A stretch of DNA of 64,000 bases from CAWBRT01 sp963791145 (GTDB lineage: Bacteria > Acidobacteriota > Terriglobia > Terriglobales > Acidobacteriaceae): positions 62,001 to 126,000 of the forward strand of contig CAWBRT010000003.1 in the NCBI GenBank assembly GCA_963791145.1, given 5' to 3'. Both the position numbers and the translations under genes were made by a program. Shown here piece after piece: positions 16,451-26,584 of this stretch (positions are counted from its first letter, which is position 1; every line of letters starts with the position of its first letter). Under the pieces are notes generated by a model that worked only from the letters and a program-made list of their open reading frames with translations, did not search any database and had not been told where the DNA came from.

Positions 16451-18292
16451 ATGCTCGCGCAGGAAGAATTTGAGGGATCGGTGCGCTTAGGGGTACGAGC
16501 GAAAGGCTACAGGTTTTGGCGCCGGGTGGCAGAGTCTGCCCGCGAATGCTGGCTGCACCTGGTTGGCATTCTGGGGTTGAGCTTTGTCTCCACGCCCATT
16601 GCCCTGCTGGCGCCATTGCCGCTGAAAATAGCGGTCGACTCGGTGCTCGGCCACGAGCCGGTGCCGCGCTGGCTTTGGCTGCTGATCTCGCCTGGATCGT
16701 CCCGCACAACCTGCCTGGTGGCGGCGGCGGTCCTCTTGCTGGCAATAGCATTGCTAGGCAGCTTGCAGTCGCTGGCCAGTTGGCTGTTGCAGACCTACAC
16801 CGGCGAGAAGCTGGTTCATAACCTGCGCTCGCAACTGTTGTGGCACGTGCAGCGGCTGAGCCTGGCCTTTCACGACCGCCACGGGACCAACGATACCGCC
16901 TACCGCATCCAATACGACGCCTCCGCCATTCAGAATGTGCTCATCCACGGCCTGGTTCCGATTGCCGGCTCCAGCTTCGCCTTCGTGGCGATGCTCTACG
17001 TGACCGCCCGCATCAACTGGCGGCTGGCGCTGGTAGCGATAGCGCTTTCACCGGTTCTCTGGCTGCTGGCCCGCAAGGCCAGTCACAAGGTCCGCAGCGG
17101 TTATGACGAGGTTCGGGAACTGGATAGCTCAGCCATGCTGGTGCTGCATGAGGCGCTGGCCTCGGTGCGGGCCGTTAAGGCCTTTGGCCGCGAAGAACAC
17201 CAGGACGAACTTTTCCGCCGCAAGTCCCGGTTGCGCATGGTGGAGCAGATCCGGCTCGCCTCCATACAGGCCAGCTTCCATGTGCTGATGGGTCTAACCA
17301 TCGCCGTGGGCATGGCGGCCGCCCTGCTGATCGGGGCGCGGCAAGTGCTGGCGGGCGCCATCACCGTCGGCGACCTTCTGCTGGTGATGGCTTACATGGC
17401 GCAGCTCTACGAGCCGTTGCGCAACGTCAGCAGCAAGATTCCCGAACTGCAGGGTTCGATCACCAGCGTCCGCCGGGCGTTTTCCTTGTTCGATGAGGTT
17501 CCGGAGCTGGATGAATCGCCGCGCGGTATCTCTCCGAAACGCATTCAGGGACATTTCGTCTTCCGCGATGTCTGCTTTCAGTACGCTTCCGGACCTCGCG
17601 TGCTTCACGACCTCTCCTTCGAGGTCGAGGCGGGCAGGCGGGTGGGCATTGCCGGTCCCAGCGGGTCGGGAAAGACCACGCTGGTCCACATGCTGACCAG
17701 GTTCTATGACCCGGCGGCAGGCTCGATCCTGCTGGACGGCGTCGATCTGCGCAATTACAAGCTGGCCGAGCTTCGCCAGCAGTTCTCCATCGTGCTGCAG
17801 GAACCGATGCTGTTCTCGACGACGGTGGCCGCCAACATCGCCTATGCCCGGGCCGATGCCGAGCGGGCGGATGTGGAGGAAGCCGCCAAGCTCGCCGGCG
17901 CGCACGAGTTCATCCTGCGGCTGCCGCAAGGCTACGACACGCCTATAGGGGAGCGCGGCGCTTCCCTCTCGGGCGGAGAACGCCAGCGACTGGCCATCGC
18001 CCGCGCCTTCCTCAAAGACGCTCCCGTGCTGATCCTCGATGAACCCACCAGCGCCATCGACGTCCAAGCCGAAGAGCTCATCATGAGCGCCCTGGATAAA
18101 CTGATGCATGGACGCACTACCTTCATGATTGCGCATCGGCTGAGCACGCTGGAAAGATGCAACCAGGTTCTGGTGCTCCACCAGGGACGTCTCACCTCCA
18201 TCGCCAGCGATCTGGAGCAGGCACGCCGCGAACTGCTCAATAACCCCGAGCAGCCAACCGCCGCCAACGCCGGCCCGGTACTGGTGCGTTAG
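16451..18292 (+). CDS. ABC exporter, fused permease and ATPase (MsbA-like)
   Basis: A half-transporter with a six-helix transmembrane domain (about residues 30-330) and a nucleotide-binding domain (about 350-590). The ATPase motifs are complete: Walker A GPSGSGKTTL, Q-loop IVLQEPMLFS, signature LSGGERQRLAIARA, Walker B VLILDEPTSAID and switch His in IAHRLSTL. It should act as a homodimer exporting lipids, polysaccharide precursors or peptides; the sequence does not tell which. The start ATG 16451 is taken, though no strong Shine-Dalgarno is visible. Its TAG stop is the first three bases of a TAGAGC-bounded repeat element. Confidence 0.9.
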   Translation: MLAQEEFEGSVRLGVRAKGYRFWRRVAESARECWLHLVGILGLSFVSTPIALLAPLPLKIAVDSVLGHEPVPRWLWLLISPGSSRTTCLVAAAVLLLAIALLGSLQSLASWLLQTYTGEKLVHNLRSQLLWHVQRLSLAFHDRHGTNDTAYRIQYDASAIQNVLIHGLVPIAGSSFAFVAMLYVTARINWRLALVAIALSPVLWLLARKASHKVRSGYDEVRELDSSAMLVLHEALASVRAVKAFGREEHQDELFRRKSRLRMVEQIRLASIQASFHVLMGLTIAVGMAAALLIGARQVLAGAITVGDLLLVMAYMAQLYEPLRNVSSKIPELQGSITSVRRAFSLFDEVPELDESPRGISPKRIQGHFVFRDVCFQYASGPRVLHDLSFEVEAGRRVGIAGPSGSGKTTLVHMLTRFYDPAAGSILLDGVDLRNYKLAELRQQFSIVLQEPMLFSTTVAANIAYARADAERADVEEAAKLAGAHEFILRLPQGYDTPIGERGASLSGGERQRLAIARAFLKDAPVLILDEPTSAIDVQAEELIMSALDKLMHGRTTFMIAHRLSTLERCNQVLVLHQGRLTSIASDLEQARRELLNNPEQPTAANAGPVLVR

Positions 18293-18406
18293 AGCAAAAC
18301 CAGGGATGGTGTATACCGAAGCGAAACGTTCCAGTCGCCGCGACCACCAGGGAGCGGCGACAGTAAGCAGAACTTGAAGGTCTATAACATCCCTGGTTTT
18401 GCCGTA
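18290..18406. repeat. TAGA-bounded element, 117-bp copy A
   Basis: Begins TAGAGCAAAACCAGGGATG and ends CATCCCTGGTTTTGC plus CGTA, so the ends are inverted repeats. It differs by a single base from the copy at 27451-27567. The first three bases are the stop codon of the ABC exporter. Confidence 0.9.
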
Positions 18407-18510
18407 GGGTCCCTGCCCGGGCGGAACCCGCCATGGTTCCCCCGCCAAACTCCTTATTGTTCCGCGGGTGAGCTGATGGTAAGTTCAGCCTTCGGCTCAC
18501 CTGATGGCCG

Positions 18511-21360
18511 ATGAGAGACCTGATGGCGGAACCCTATCGCGTTCAGCTCGAGCAGGCGGTCACTGCCGCGCTTGAAGGAGCAACGGTACCGGGGTCCCCG
18601 GGAGAGGCCGGTTTTGCCTCTCCTGGGGTGGTGGTGGTCACGGCGAACACGCGCGCCGCACGCAACCTGCTGCGCGAGTGCGACCGGCACCGCCTGGTGA
18701 GTCAGTCACCCCAACAAGCGCACCTGCAGCGCTTGTCGGGGACCCCGCAACGGGCCTGGCAGACGCCCCTGGTGCTCCCTCTGGATGCCTGGATCAACGA
18801 GCTTTGGCGCACGGCCCAGGTCTGCGGCCTGCTGGATCTCACCCTGCTCGGACCAGCTCAACAAAGGGCGCTCTGGGAACACATTCTCGAAGCCGCACCG
18901 CCGGCAGCGCCGGGCGGCAGGCAGCTTGCCCCGCTGGCCGCGGAGGCATGGGAGCTGGCACATGCCTACGATGTTGCGCTGCGTTCACCACAGTTTCGCG
19001 GAACGGCCGAAACGCAATCGTTTTCCTCCTGGGCCGCCGCCTATAACGATCATCTTGCCGCCAGGAAATGGGCGGACCGGGCGCGCGTACTCGACCTGCT
19101 GCTGCCACGGCTTCCCGCGCTGAAAGATTTTTTGCCTAAGCGAATGGTGTTTGCCGGCTTCGACCGCTTCACGCCGCAACAACGCCGGCTTCAGGAAGCG
19201 CTGGCATCGCAAGCCGTCGAGCTGACTGTGGTTGGCGTCGAGCCGGGCGCGGAGACGAGCGGAGAGATACGTAGCGTTAAGCTGGCCGATCGCTCCGCCG
19301 AGTTGCACACGGCGGCGGCCTGGGCGCGGGCGCGACTGGAAAACGATCCCGCAGTACGAGTAGGAGTGGTGGTGGCCGGGCTCTCCGAGATCAAAGAACA
19401 GGTGGCGCAGGCCTTCTCCGCCATCCTGCACCCGGAGCAATACTTCACGATCGGCGACATCTCACAGCCGGCGTTCGACATCTCGCTGGGTCCGCCTCTG
19501 GCGGAATATCCGATCATTCACAGCGCACTTATCTTCCTGCGACTACTGTCCGGACCGATGGCGAGAGAAGAGTTTTCCGCCTGGCTGCGTTCGCCCTATT
19601 TCGGCGCGAGCGGTGAACAGGCCAATGCGCGTGCCGTCCTCGACCGCTCGCTGGCCGAAGCGCTGCGGCCGAGCGTCAGCCTCGATCCGATACTGCAGGC
19701 CGCCGCGAAAATGCGTGGGAGTCAATCCGCAGCGGAGTTGGTAAGGCAACTGCGGCCAGTACGCGAATTGACCAGGCGTTCACAGGCGATGCGGCCTTCC
19801 CTATGGCTGCAAGAGATGTCAAAGGCCCTGGCGGCCGCTGGCTGGCCCGGAGAAGGCAGCGGCTTGCGGCTGAGCAGTAACGAATACCAGGCTCGCGAGG
19901 CGTGGGACGATCTACTCGCCGAAGTCGGCGGAATAGAGCTGGTAGAGCCGCGCCTGGAACTGGCGCAGGTAGTGGAGCGCGTGGTGGAAGCGGCTTCGGC
20001 GAAGATTTTCAAGCCGCAGAACCAGAGTGCTCCCATCCAGGTGATGGGGGAACTCGAGGCCGCCGGCAGCGCTTTCGACGCTCTCTGGATCGCCGGCTGG
20101 AGCGACGGCAACTGGCCTCGCCGCTATTCGCCCAACCCGCTGATTCCCATCGCGCTGCAGCGTGAGCACGACCTGCCTCATCATTCCGCCGCGGCGGAGC
20201 TGTGCTTCGCGCGATCGGTTACGGCGCGCCTGCTGGAAAGCGCGCCCGAGGTGGTTGTGAGCTGGCCCGCCGCTGAAGAGGATCGTGAACTGCGCCCCTC
20301 GGCTCTGATCCGCTCGATCGCGCCGGCAGATCCGGGGCCCCCAGCAAACGCATTTGCGTTTGCTGGGGTGGTGGATGCGCAGACGTTGCGGCTCTCACGA
20401 CCCAAGGGCCTGCCGGAGCTGTTCCCATCAACGATCTTGGAATCGCAAATGGATGATCGCGCGCCGGCGGTAGCGGCAGACGAGCTGCGCTCGCACGGCG
20501 TTAGCATTCTGGAGAGACAGGCTAATTGTCCCTTCCGCGCCTTTGTCGAAGTGCGCCTGCTCGCCCCGGAGCCGCAGGCACAAGAAATGGGACTGCCGCC
20601 AACCGAGCGCGGCAAGCTGGTCGAAACCGCCTTGCAGTTGGCGTGGGAGCAGTTGCGGGACAAGTTCACCCTGGAGAACTGCGGTGAAGGCCGCCTGCGG
20701 GAGATCATTCAGGCGGCGGTGGACGGCGCCTTCCGCAAGCTGGAGCTGCAGCCTGCCGACGGCTGGGAGGAGCGATATTTTGGCATCGAGCGCGAGCGCT
20801 TGATGGCGCTGCTCGGCGAGTGGCTTGAGTTCGAGCGCAGCCGCGAGCACTTCGAGGTCGTCGATCATCAGCGGGAGATTCCACTGGAGCTGGCGGGATT
20901 GCGGTTACGCGTGCGTCCTGATCGCCTGGACCGGCTGCGCGACGGCTCGCTGGTGATTCTCGATTACAAGAGCGGCAAGCAATCGTTGGGACCGAGCCAG
21001 TGGCGGACGCCCCGGCCGGGAAAACCGCAGCTGCCATCGTACGCAGTGGCGCTTGCGGGACAGTCGCCGGCGCCGGTCATCGGGGGCGTCGCATTTGCAC
21101 TGGTCAGGCGAGGAAAATGCGGCATGGCCGGCATCAGCGAGCGTCCGGAAATATTGGGCAAGAAGTCTTTGCGCGGTGACGGCCTGAAAGAGTCTCTCGC
21201 CAGCTGGCGGCCGGAGCTGGAATCGCTCGCCCGGGATTTCCTGGGCGGCGGCGCGCGTATAGACCCCAAGCGCGCCTCCACCTGCAACGATACTTATTGC
21301 GGTCTGCACGCTCTGTGCCGCGTGGCCGAGATTGCATTCCCGGCGGAAGCCACGGAGAAG
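18511..21360 (+). CDS. AddB-like PD-(D/E)XK nuclease subunit (reads through into addA)
   Basis: About 950 residues resembling the AddB/RecB-nuclease-type DNA repair protein that pairs with an AddA/UvrD helicase in double-strand-break processing. An inactivated helicase-like N-terminal part includes WQTPLVLPLDAWINELW and APIQVMGELEAAGSAFDALWIAGWSDGNWPR. The C-terminal nuclease has LRLRVRPDRLDRL and SLVILDYKSGK (the D-DYK core) and cysteines for an iron-sulfur staple (ANCPFRAFVEVRL, then CNDTYCGLHALC). There is no stop before the addA start at 21361, so the two proteins are fused in this sequence. Three palindromic elements lie in frame (18590, 18706, 20329), adding peptides such as DPGPPANAFAFAGVVD. 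Confidence 0.75.
18590..18632. repeat. ORF-embedded palindromic element, copy 2 (in addB)
   Basis: CCGGGGTCCCC edge, arms GGAGAGGC (18601-18608) and GCCTCTCC (18616-18623), then GGGGTGG. Translated as VPGSPGEAGFASPGVV. Orientation is opposite to copy 1; arm sequence differs but stays complementary. Confidence 0.7.
18706..18747. repeat. ORF-embedded palindromic element, copy 3 (in addB)
   Basis: CACCCC edge with arms CCCCAACAAGCGC (18709-18721) and GCGCTTGTCGGGG (18729-18741), one mismatch, followed by ACCCCG. It lies where related proteins run directly from the Arg/Ala-rich helix into the WQTPxVLPLxAW motif (family knowledge). Confidence 0.65.
20329..20371. repeat. ORF-embedded palindromic element, copy 4 (in addB)
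   Basis: GATCCGGGGCCCCC edge, perfect 14-bp arms CCCCAGCAAACGCA (20339-20352) and TGCGTTTGCTGGGG (20355-20368), then TGG. Translated as DPGPPANAFAFAGVV. Confidence 0.88.
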
Positions 21361-24300
21361 ATGACGATGCCGCCGAGTAGCGCCGCGCCGAGAGTGGAAG
21401 CGGCCGATGCCGCCGTACGGCGGGCCGTCATCGATCATCGCCGCTCGTTCATCGTGCAGGCCCCAGCTGGCTCCGGCAAGACGGAACTGCTCATCCAGCG
21501 ATTCCTCAACCTGCTGGCGCACGCCGACATCGCCGAACCGGAAGCGATTCTCGCCATCACCTTCACCCGCAAGGCCGCCAACGAAATGCGCAATCGTATC
21601 CTGGGGGCCCTGGATCAGGCCGCGTCCGCTTCCGTTCCGGCATCCGCGGCCCGCGATGCGAACTGGCAGTTGACGAACAGCCTGGCTGCCGCCGCACTGG
21701 CGCGAGACCGGCAGCGCGGATGGGGCATTCTGGAGAATCCGGCGCGCTTAGAGGTGCGCACCGTGGATTCGTTCTGTGAATCGGTGGCGCGGCAGGTTCC
21801 GCTGCTGGCGCAACTGCTGCCCGGGGCAAACATCAGCGAAGATGCCGAGGCGCTCTATCAGCAGGCCGCCGAGCAAACGCTGCGCATGCTGGCCCACTCT
21901 CAGCCGGAGATCGCCGCAGCTTTTGAAACTCTGCTGCTCCATTTGGACAATGACGTGAGCCGAGTCCAACGGCTGCTGGTCGATATGCTGAAACGGCGCG
22001 ACCAGTGGATGCCCCTGGTCGGCCGCGGTGCTTGTCACGATGACTCCGACTTGAGCGCCTTCCGCCGACGCCTCGAGGCCGGCCTGGAGCGTGCCGTTCA
22101 TTCCGAGCTGGGCGAGATTCGCAAAACGGTTCTGGCCTCGCTCAGCCCCAGGCAGCAGGCCGAGTTCTTTCGCCTGGCGCGCTACGCCGCCGGCAACCTG
22201 CGCGAATCCGGCTCCCCGAGCCGGGTGGCGCTGCTCGATTCGATCCAGGATTTTCCCCAGGCAGAGCCCGAGCAGATGCAAGCGTGGCTCGGGATACGGG
22301 ATTTCTTCCTGACCAATGGTGGGACGATCAGGGCGAGGCTGACCGTGAACGAAGGCTTCCCCGCCGGCGCGGAGGGCCGGGCCGGCAAGGAAGATTGCTC
22401 CGAACTTTTCTCTTCGCTCGGCCCCAGCGCGCAGGCAAAGGCGCTGATTGCCGCGCTCGACCGCCTCGAATGCTTGCCGCCGGTCGCCTATAGCGAACAG
22501 CAGTGGGAATGCGTGCGCGCTCTCTTCGCGGCATTGCCGCTGGCCGCCGCGCAATTGAAGGTGACCTTCGCCGAGCAGGGCGCCTGCGACTTCATAGAGA
22601 TCGCCCAGGCGGCAGAGCAAGCGCTCGATCCGGGGCCCCCGGCAAACGCGTTTGCGTTTGCTGGGGTGGAAGGTCCGGCCGAGGGGTCGCAAGTAGCTCT
22701 GGCGCTCGGCTGCCGCATTCAGCACATCCTGGTCGATGAATTTCAGGACACGTCGATGGCCCAGGTCGAGCTGCTGCGACGGCTCACCGCCGAGTGGTGA
22801 CGACGCCACCGGCGTCCCAGCAGACCAAATTCGGTTTTGCCGGCGATCCGCGCGAATGGCCGAGCCAGTCCGCCGGTGAAGAGCAGAACACGCTGTTTCT
22901 GGTGGGCGACCCCATGCAGTCGATCTACGGATTCCGCAAAGCCGAGGTCACTCTCTTCGAGGATGCCCGCCAGGGGCAAGCTTCACTTCCGACGCTGACG
23001 GCGTGCCAATTGAAGGTCAACTTCCGCTCCGGCGCGCCCTTGGTCGACTGGTACAACCGCGTTTTCAGCCGGCTGCTGCGCGAGTCCAACCAGGTCACCG
23101 GGGCGGTGCAGTATAGCCCGAGCGGAAGCGGCGCCGGTCAGGCCGGATGGCGCCGGCCGTCGCGTCGGCCGGACAAGCCTGCTCCAGAATTCGATGGCGT
23201 GCACCTGTACGGAGTTCCTGAAGGTGACCGCGAAGCGGAAGCCGCTTGCGTCGCCGCGATCGCCGGACTGGCTCCGCCGCCAACGCCCGCGGGAGCGCAT
23301 CGCCATCCTGGTTCGCGCCCGCACGCATTTGACTGAGGTGGTGCGCGCACTCGAACGGCAACGAATTCCGTTTCGCGCGGTAGAGATCGAGCCGCTCGGA
23401 GAACGGCAGATCGTTCGCGATCTCCATGCCCTGACGCTGGCTATCACCGATCCCGCCGACCGCATTGCCTGGCTGGCGCTGCTGCGCTCGCCCGTGTGCG
23501 GTCTCAGCGCTGGCGGATCTGCTGGAGCTTTGCCGCGGCGACGAGCGTACCCCAATGCCGCAGTTGCTGCAATCGCGGCGCGAGCAATTGACGGCTGAGG
23601 CGCGACAGCGCTGCGACCGCTTACTGGGAGTGCTCTCCGAAGCCATGAGCTGGCGCGGGCGGCGCGGATTGCGCCAGATCATCGAGCGCGCGTGGCTATC
23701 ACTGGGCGGGCTGGCGGCCTCGGACGACCAGCAACGGGCGCTGCGGGAGGCAACGGCGTTTTTCGATCTGCTGCAGCAATCGGAGCGCGGCGGCGAGTTG
23801 GCTGAACCGCAGGAGTTCCAACGCAAGCTGCGGGAGTTGTACGCGCCGGCGGAGACGCCGGCTCCAGGCATGGTCGAAGTCATGACAATCCATGCTGCCA
23901 AAGGGCTCGAGTGGGACACGGTGATCGTGCCCGGTTTGGCGCGTCCGCCGCGGCGCGAACAGGAGCAACTGCTGTACTGGCGCGAATTCGTCAGCGCCGG
24001 GGAGCGACATCTGCTGCTGGCGCCCATTGATCCGGCCGAGACGAAAGACGATGTCGATAGCGTAAAGAAGTACCTCAGCCGTCTCGCCTCCGACCGCGAC
24101 GCGGAGGAACTGAAACGCCTGCTCTACGTGGCGTGCACGCGCGCCCGCAGTGGCCTTCACCTGGTAACGGAGCTGCCGCAGGAGGGGAAGCCTCCGCATC
24201 GGGACTCCATGCTCTCGCTTCTCTGGGACCTCGACGGAATACGTTCCGAGATCAAGCCATTCTCCGGGCTCTCAGACGATACCGACGACGTTGCCTCGGA

Positions 24301-24991
24301 CGGCGCGGATAGCCACACGGCCAGCGGTGCCCAGCCGGCTATTGCTCCGGGCGTCTTCCGCCGTCTGCCGCTCGAATGGAAGCTTCCCTCTCCTCCGCCG
24401 CCGCTGCAGTGGCATGCCAAGGCGAGCGCCGATACGGCGAAGGCGCAACCGCATACCTTCGACTGGGCAAGCCAGAAGTTGCGTCATGTCGGGACCGTTA
24501 CTCATCGCGTGCTGCAGCAGATTGGCCGATGAAGGACTGGAGCACTGGGACGTCGGCCGGCGTTCGCCGCCTGGACCGGCAACTGCGCAACCTGCTGCTG
24601 CAATCGGGCGTGGCCGAGTGCGAAGCCGACGACGCCCTTGCGCTGGTGCAGCGCGCCCTGGAAAGGACCCTGGCCGATCCGCAGGGGCGCTGGATTCTGG
24701 GCCGGCACCAGGAGGCAGCGTGCGAACTGGAGCTTTCGGCCGCGCACGATGGTACAGCCGCCCGCATGAAGATCGACCGCACCTTCATCGATGAGCAAGG
24801 GACGCGCTGGATCATCGATTACAAGACCAGCGAAGTCGGCGGCGATGCGGCGGCGTTCATCTGAGGCGCAGGTGGAGAAGTTCCGTCCGGATTTGTATCG
24901 CTATCGCGAGGCGATGGCCGCGATGGAATCGCGCCCGATCCGCCTGGGCTTGTATTTTCCGCTGCTGGGCGAGTGGCGGGAAGTGGAATGA
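21361..24991 (+). CDS. AddA-like UvrD-family helicase/nuclease (several frameshifts)
   Basis: Helicase-nuclease partner of the AddB-like protein. Motifs in order: Walker A APAGSGKTELLIQRF, motif Ia AITFTRKAANEM, motif II HILVDEFQDTSMAQVELL, motif III VGDPMQSIYGFRKAEV, motif V MTIHAAKGLEWDTVIVPG, motif VI RLLYVACTRARSGLHLV, and a C-terminal RecB-type nuclease core WIIDYKTSEVGG. The frame breaks near 22798, 23280, 23505, 24530 and 24860, so no single frame spans the gene; since all motifs survive, sequence error is more likely than decay. The internal ATG 21361 has GGAGAAG upstream and is the natural start. A palindromic element at 22628 adds DPGPPANAFAFAGVEG before motif II. Confidence 0.75.
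22628..22670. repeat. ORF-embedded palindromic element, copy 5 (in addA)
   Basis: GATCCGGGGCCCCC edge, arms CCCCGGCAAACGC (22637-22649) and GCGTTTGCTGGGG (22654-22666), one wobble, then TGG. Nearly identical to copy 4 at 20329 and read in the same frame relative to the element. Confidence 0.88.
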
Positions 24992-24994
24992 ACG

Positions 24995-25064
24995 CAGTTT
25001 CCAGTTTCATTTTCAAGTTTCACAAAAAACGAATTTCATTCGTGAAACGTGAAATGAGAAACGA
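24995..25064. repeat. GTTTCAC-class inverted array between addA and tonB
   Basis: The left arm (24998-25023) has GTTTCCA/GTTTCAT/GTTTCAC units and the right arm (25043-25063) GTGAAAC/GTGAAAT/GAGAAAC. It fills the gap between two convergent genes, so it could terminate both. Confidence 0.6.
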
Positions 25065-25961
25065 TTAATAAAGCCGGAAGTTCACTTCGACGGCGATTTG
25101 CACGGCTACGGGTTGGCCGTCTTTTTTGGCGGGCTCGAATTTCCAGCGGCTGACTGCTTCTATGGCTTTTTCGTCCAGGCCCATGCCGAGTGAGCGCCGC
25201 ACATGGATGTCGCGTGGACGCCCGTCAGGTCCGACGATCACCCACAGCACCACCGTCCCCTGGAATTTGACTTTACGCGCCTCTTCCGAGTAGTCCGGGT
25301 CGGGATCGAACACGACCTTGGGAGGCGAGACGGCGCCGCCGACGCGGTAAACTCCGCCGCCGATGCCGCCGCCGCTGCCCGGGCCCACTCCCGGACCGCT
25401 GCCGCTGCCGACGCCGGTTCCGGTGCCGCTGCCGATGCCTCCGCCTGTGCCCGTGCCGCCGGATGGAATGTTGGCCATTGCCTTCGCCAGCGGGTCACCC
25501 ATCACCGGTCCTTGTGGGAGTTTGATCTCGGGCGGAACGACGACCGTAGGCGTAGCTGGCAGTTTCGGAGCCTCGTTGCGAACCACCACCTGCGGCGGAG
25601 TAACCTGTTGCTTGGAAGCCTTGGGCAACGCGCCTTTGCTGGCGGGTACTTTGGCGTGCTCGCCCCCGCCGCCGCCACCGCCGCCGGCTCGCTTGGAAGG
25701 GCTCAGCACGTACGGGCTGATATCCGTAACCAGGGAGGTCACCTGATTCTGCACCTGGACGGGATGTGTGACCAGCCAACTGCCGCTAGCGAAAAGCATT
25801 GCCAAGAGCAGCGTATTCAGCAGATAGGAGATGATGAACGAGCCCTTGCGAACCTCGTAGAGGCCATACCCTTCGCCGAACAAAGTGGGCAAGATGAGGT
25901 CGCGCTCGCGCCGCTTTTGGGGAACGGCCGGAGGCGCTTCGTCAATAAACGGATAAGGCAT
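25065..25961 (-). CDS. tonB: TonB family energy transducer with glycine-rich linker
   Basis: An inner-membrane protein that transmits proton-motive force to outer-membrane receptors. Residues about 40-65 form the single membrane anchor (SFIISYLLNTLLLAMLFASG). The periplasmic linker is not the usual Pro-Lys type but has runs of glycine (GGGGGGGG near residue 95 and a Gly/Thr/Ser stretch near 175-205). The C-terminal TonB domain starts at DPDPDYSEEARKVKFQGTV and contains VGPDGRPRDIHVRRSLG and EAVSRWKFEPAKKDGQPV. No exbB or exbD is adjacent. Such a glycine-rich linker is seen in Acidobacteriota homologues (recollection). The start is ATG 25961. Confidence 0.9.
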   Translation of the reverse strand: MPYPFIDEAPPAVPQKRRERDLILPTLFGEGYGLYEVRKGSFIISYLLNTLLLAMLFASGSWLVTHPVQVQNQVTSLVTDISPYVLSPSKRAGGGGGGGGEHAKVPASKGALPKASKQQVTPPQVVVRNEAPKLPATPTVVVPPEIKLPQGPVMGDPLAKAMANIPSGGTGTGGGIGSGTGTGVGSGSGPGVGPGSGGGIGGGVYRVGGAVSPPKVVFDPDPDYSEEARKVKFQGTVVLWVIVGPDGRPRDIHVRRSLGMGLDEKAIEAVSRWKFEPAKKDGQPVAVQIAVEVNFRLY

Positions 25962-26100
25962 GACTTGCGTTTAGTATAGACCGGAATAGCGGGAAAGAGT
26001 CTCGGCTTTCTCGCCTGCCATTGCCGTTAACTCTTCGGCTTCAGGCTGCTGGCCAGGATATGGAGCGGCCGCTGAAGCTTCTTCTTGCTCGAGGTGAGGA

Positions 26101-26448
26101 ATGGATAAATTGCAGGAGGTTGCCGCCACGCGCAAACGGGCGCACGGCAGAATGCTGGCGCTCAAATCCAAGGTGTATGAGGCTTTTCTTGCTATGGAGA
26201 AGGCCGCCTATGCCGACGGGGCACTGCCCAAAAAACAAAAAGAACTGATCGCCGTCGGGATTTCGGTGGTGAAAGACTGCGAATCATGCATGCAGTGGCA
26301 CATCGAACAGGCGGCGGCTTCGGGGGCCTCCTTTCAGGAGATCTGGGAGGCAGTGGAAGTGGCCATCGAGATGGGCGGCGGCCCGGCCACGGTCTCGGCC
26401 AGATTCGCCCTGGATGTGCTGGATTCCCTGAAGCAGCCAGCTACATAG
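26101..26448 (+). CDS. Carboxymuconolactone decarboxylase/AhpD-like protein
   Basis: A small (115-residue) alkylhydroperoxidase-fold protein. The redox motif is CESCMQWHI (about residues 61-69), the CxxC plus downstream His pattern of AhpD. The helix before it, KKQKELIAVGISVVKDC, also matches the family. It probably acts as a cytoplasmic thiol peroxidase or disulfide reductase; the natural partner is unknown. Shine-Dalgarno GAGGTGAGGA lies directly upstream of ATG 26101. It lies between tonB and the cytochrome maturation genes without an obvious functional link. Confidence 0.85.
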   Translation: MDKLQEVAATRKRAHGRMLALKSKVYEAFLAMEKAAYADGALPKKQKELIAVGISVVKDCESCMQWHIEQAAASGASFQEIWEAVEVAIEMGGGPATVSARFALDVLDSLKQPAT

Positions 26449-26584
26449 CTTGCTGGGCCAGAGGCTCGGAAAAGCGATACTTTTGCCCGTATCGATGAGG
26501 TAAGTCACACGCTCGCAGGTCACCGGCCAGCTACGATTGATACACTGATATCAGCAAGCCGGTGTGGCTCGATTGAGGATTTAG

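Noticed and set aside
25203..25979. Open frame opposite tonB
   Set aside because: Shadow frame without ribosome binding site or known domain; TonB on the minus strand is clear.
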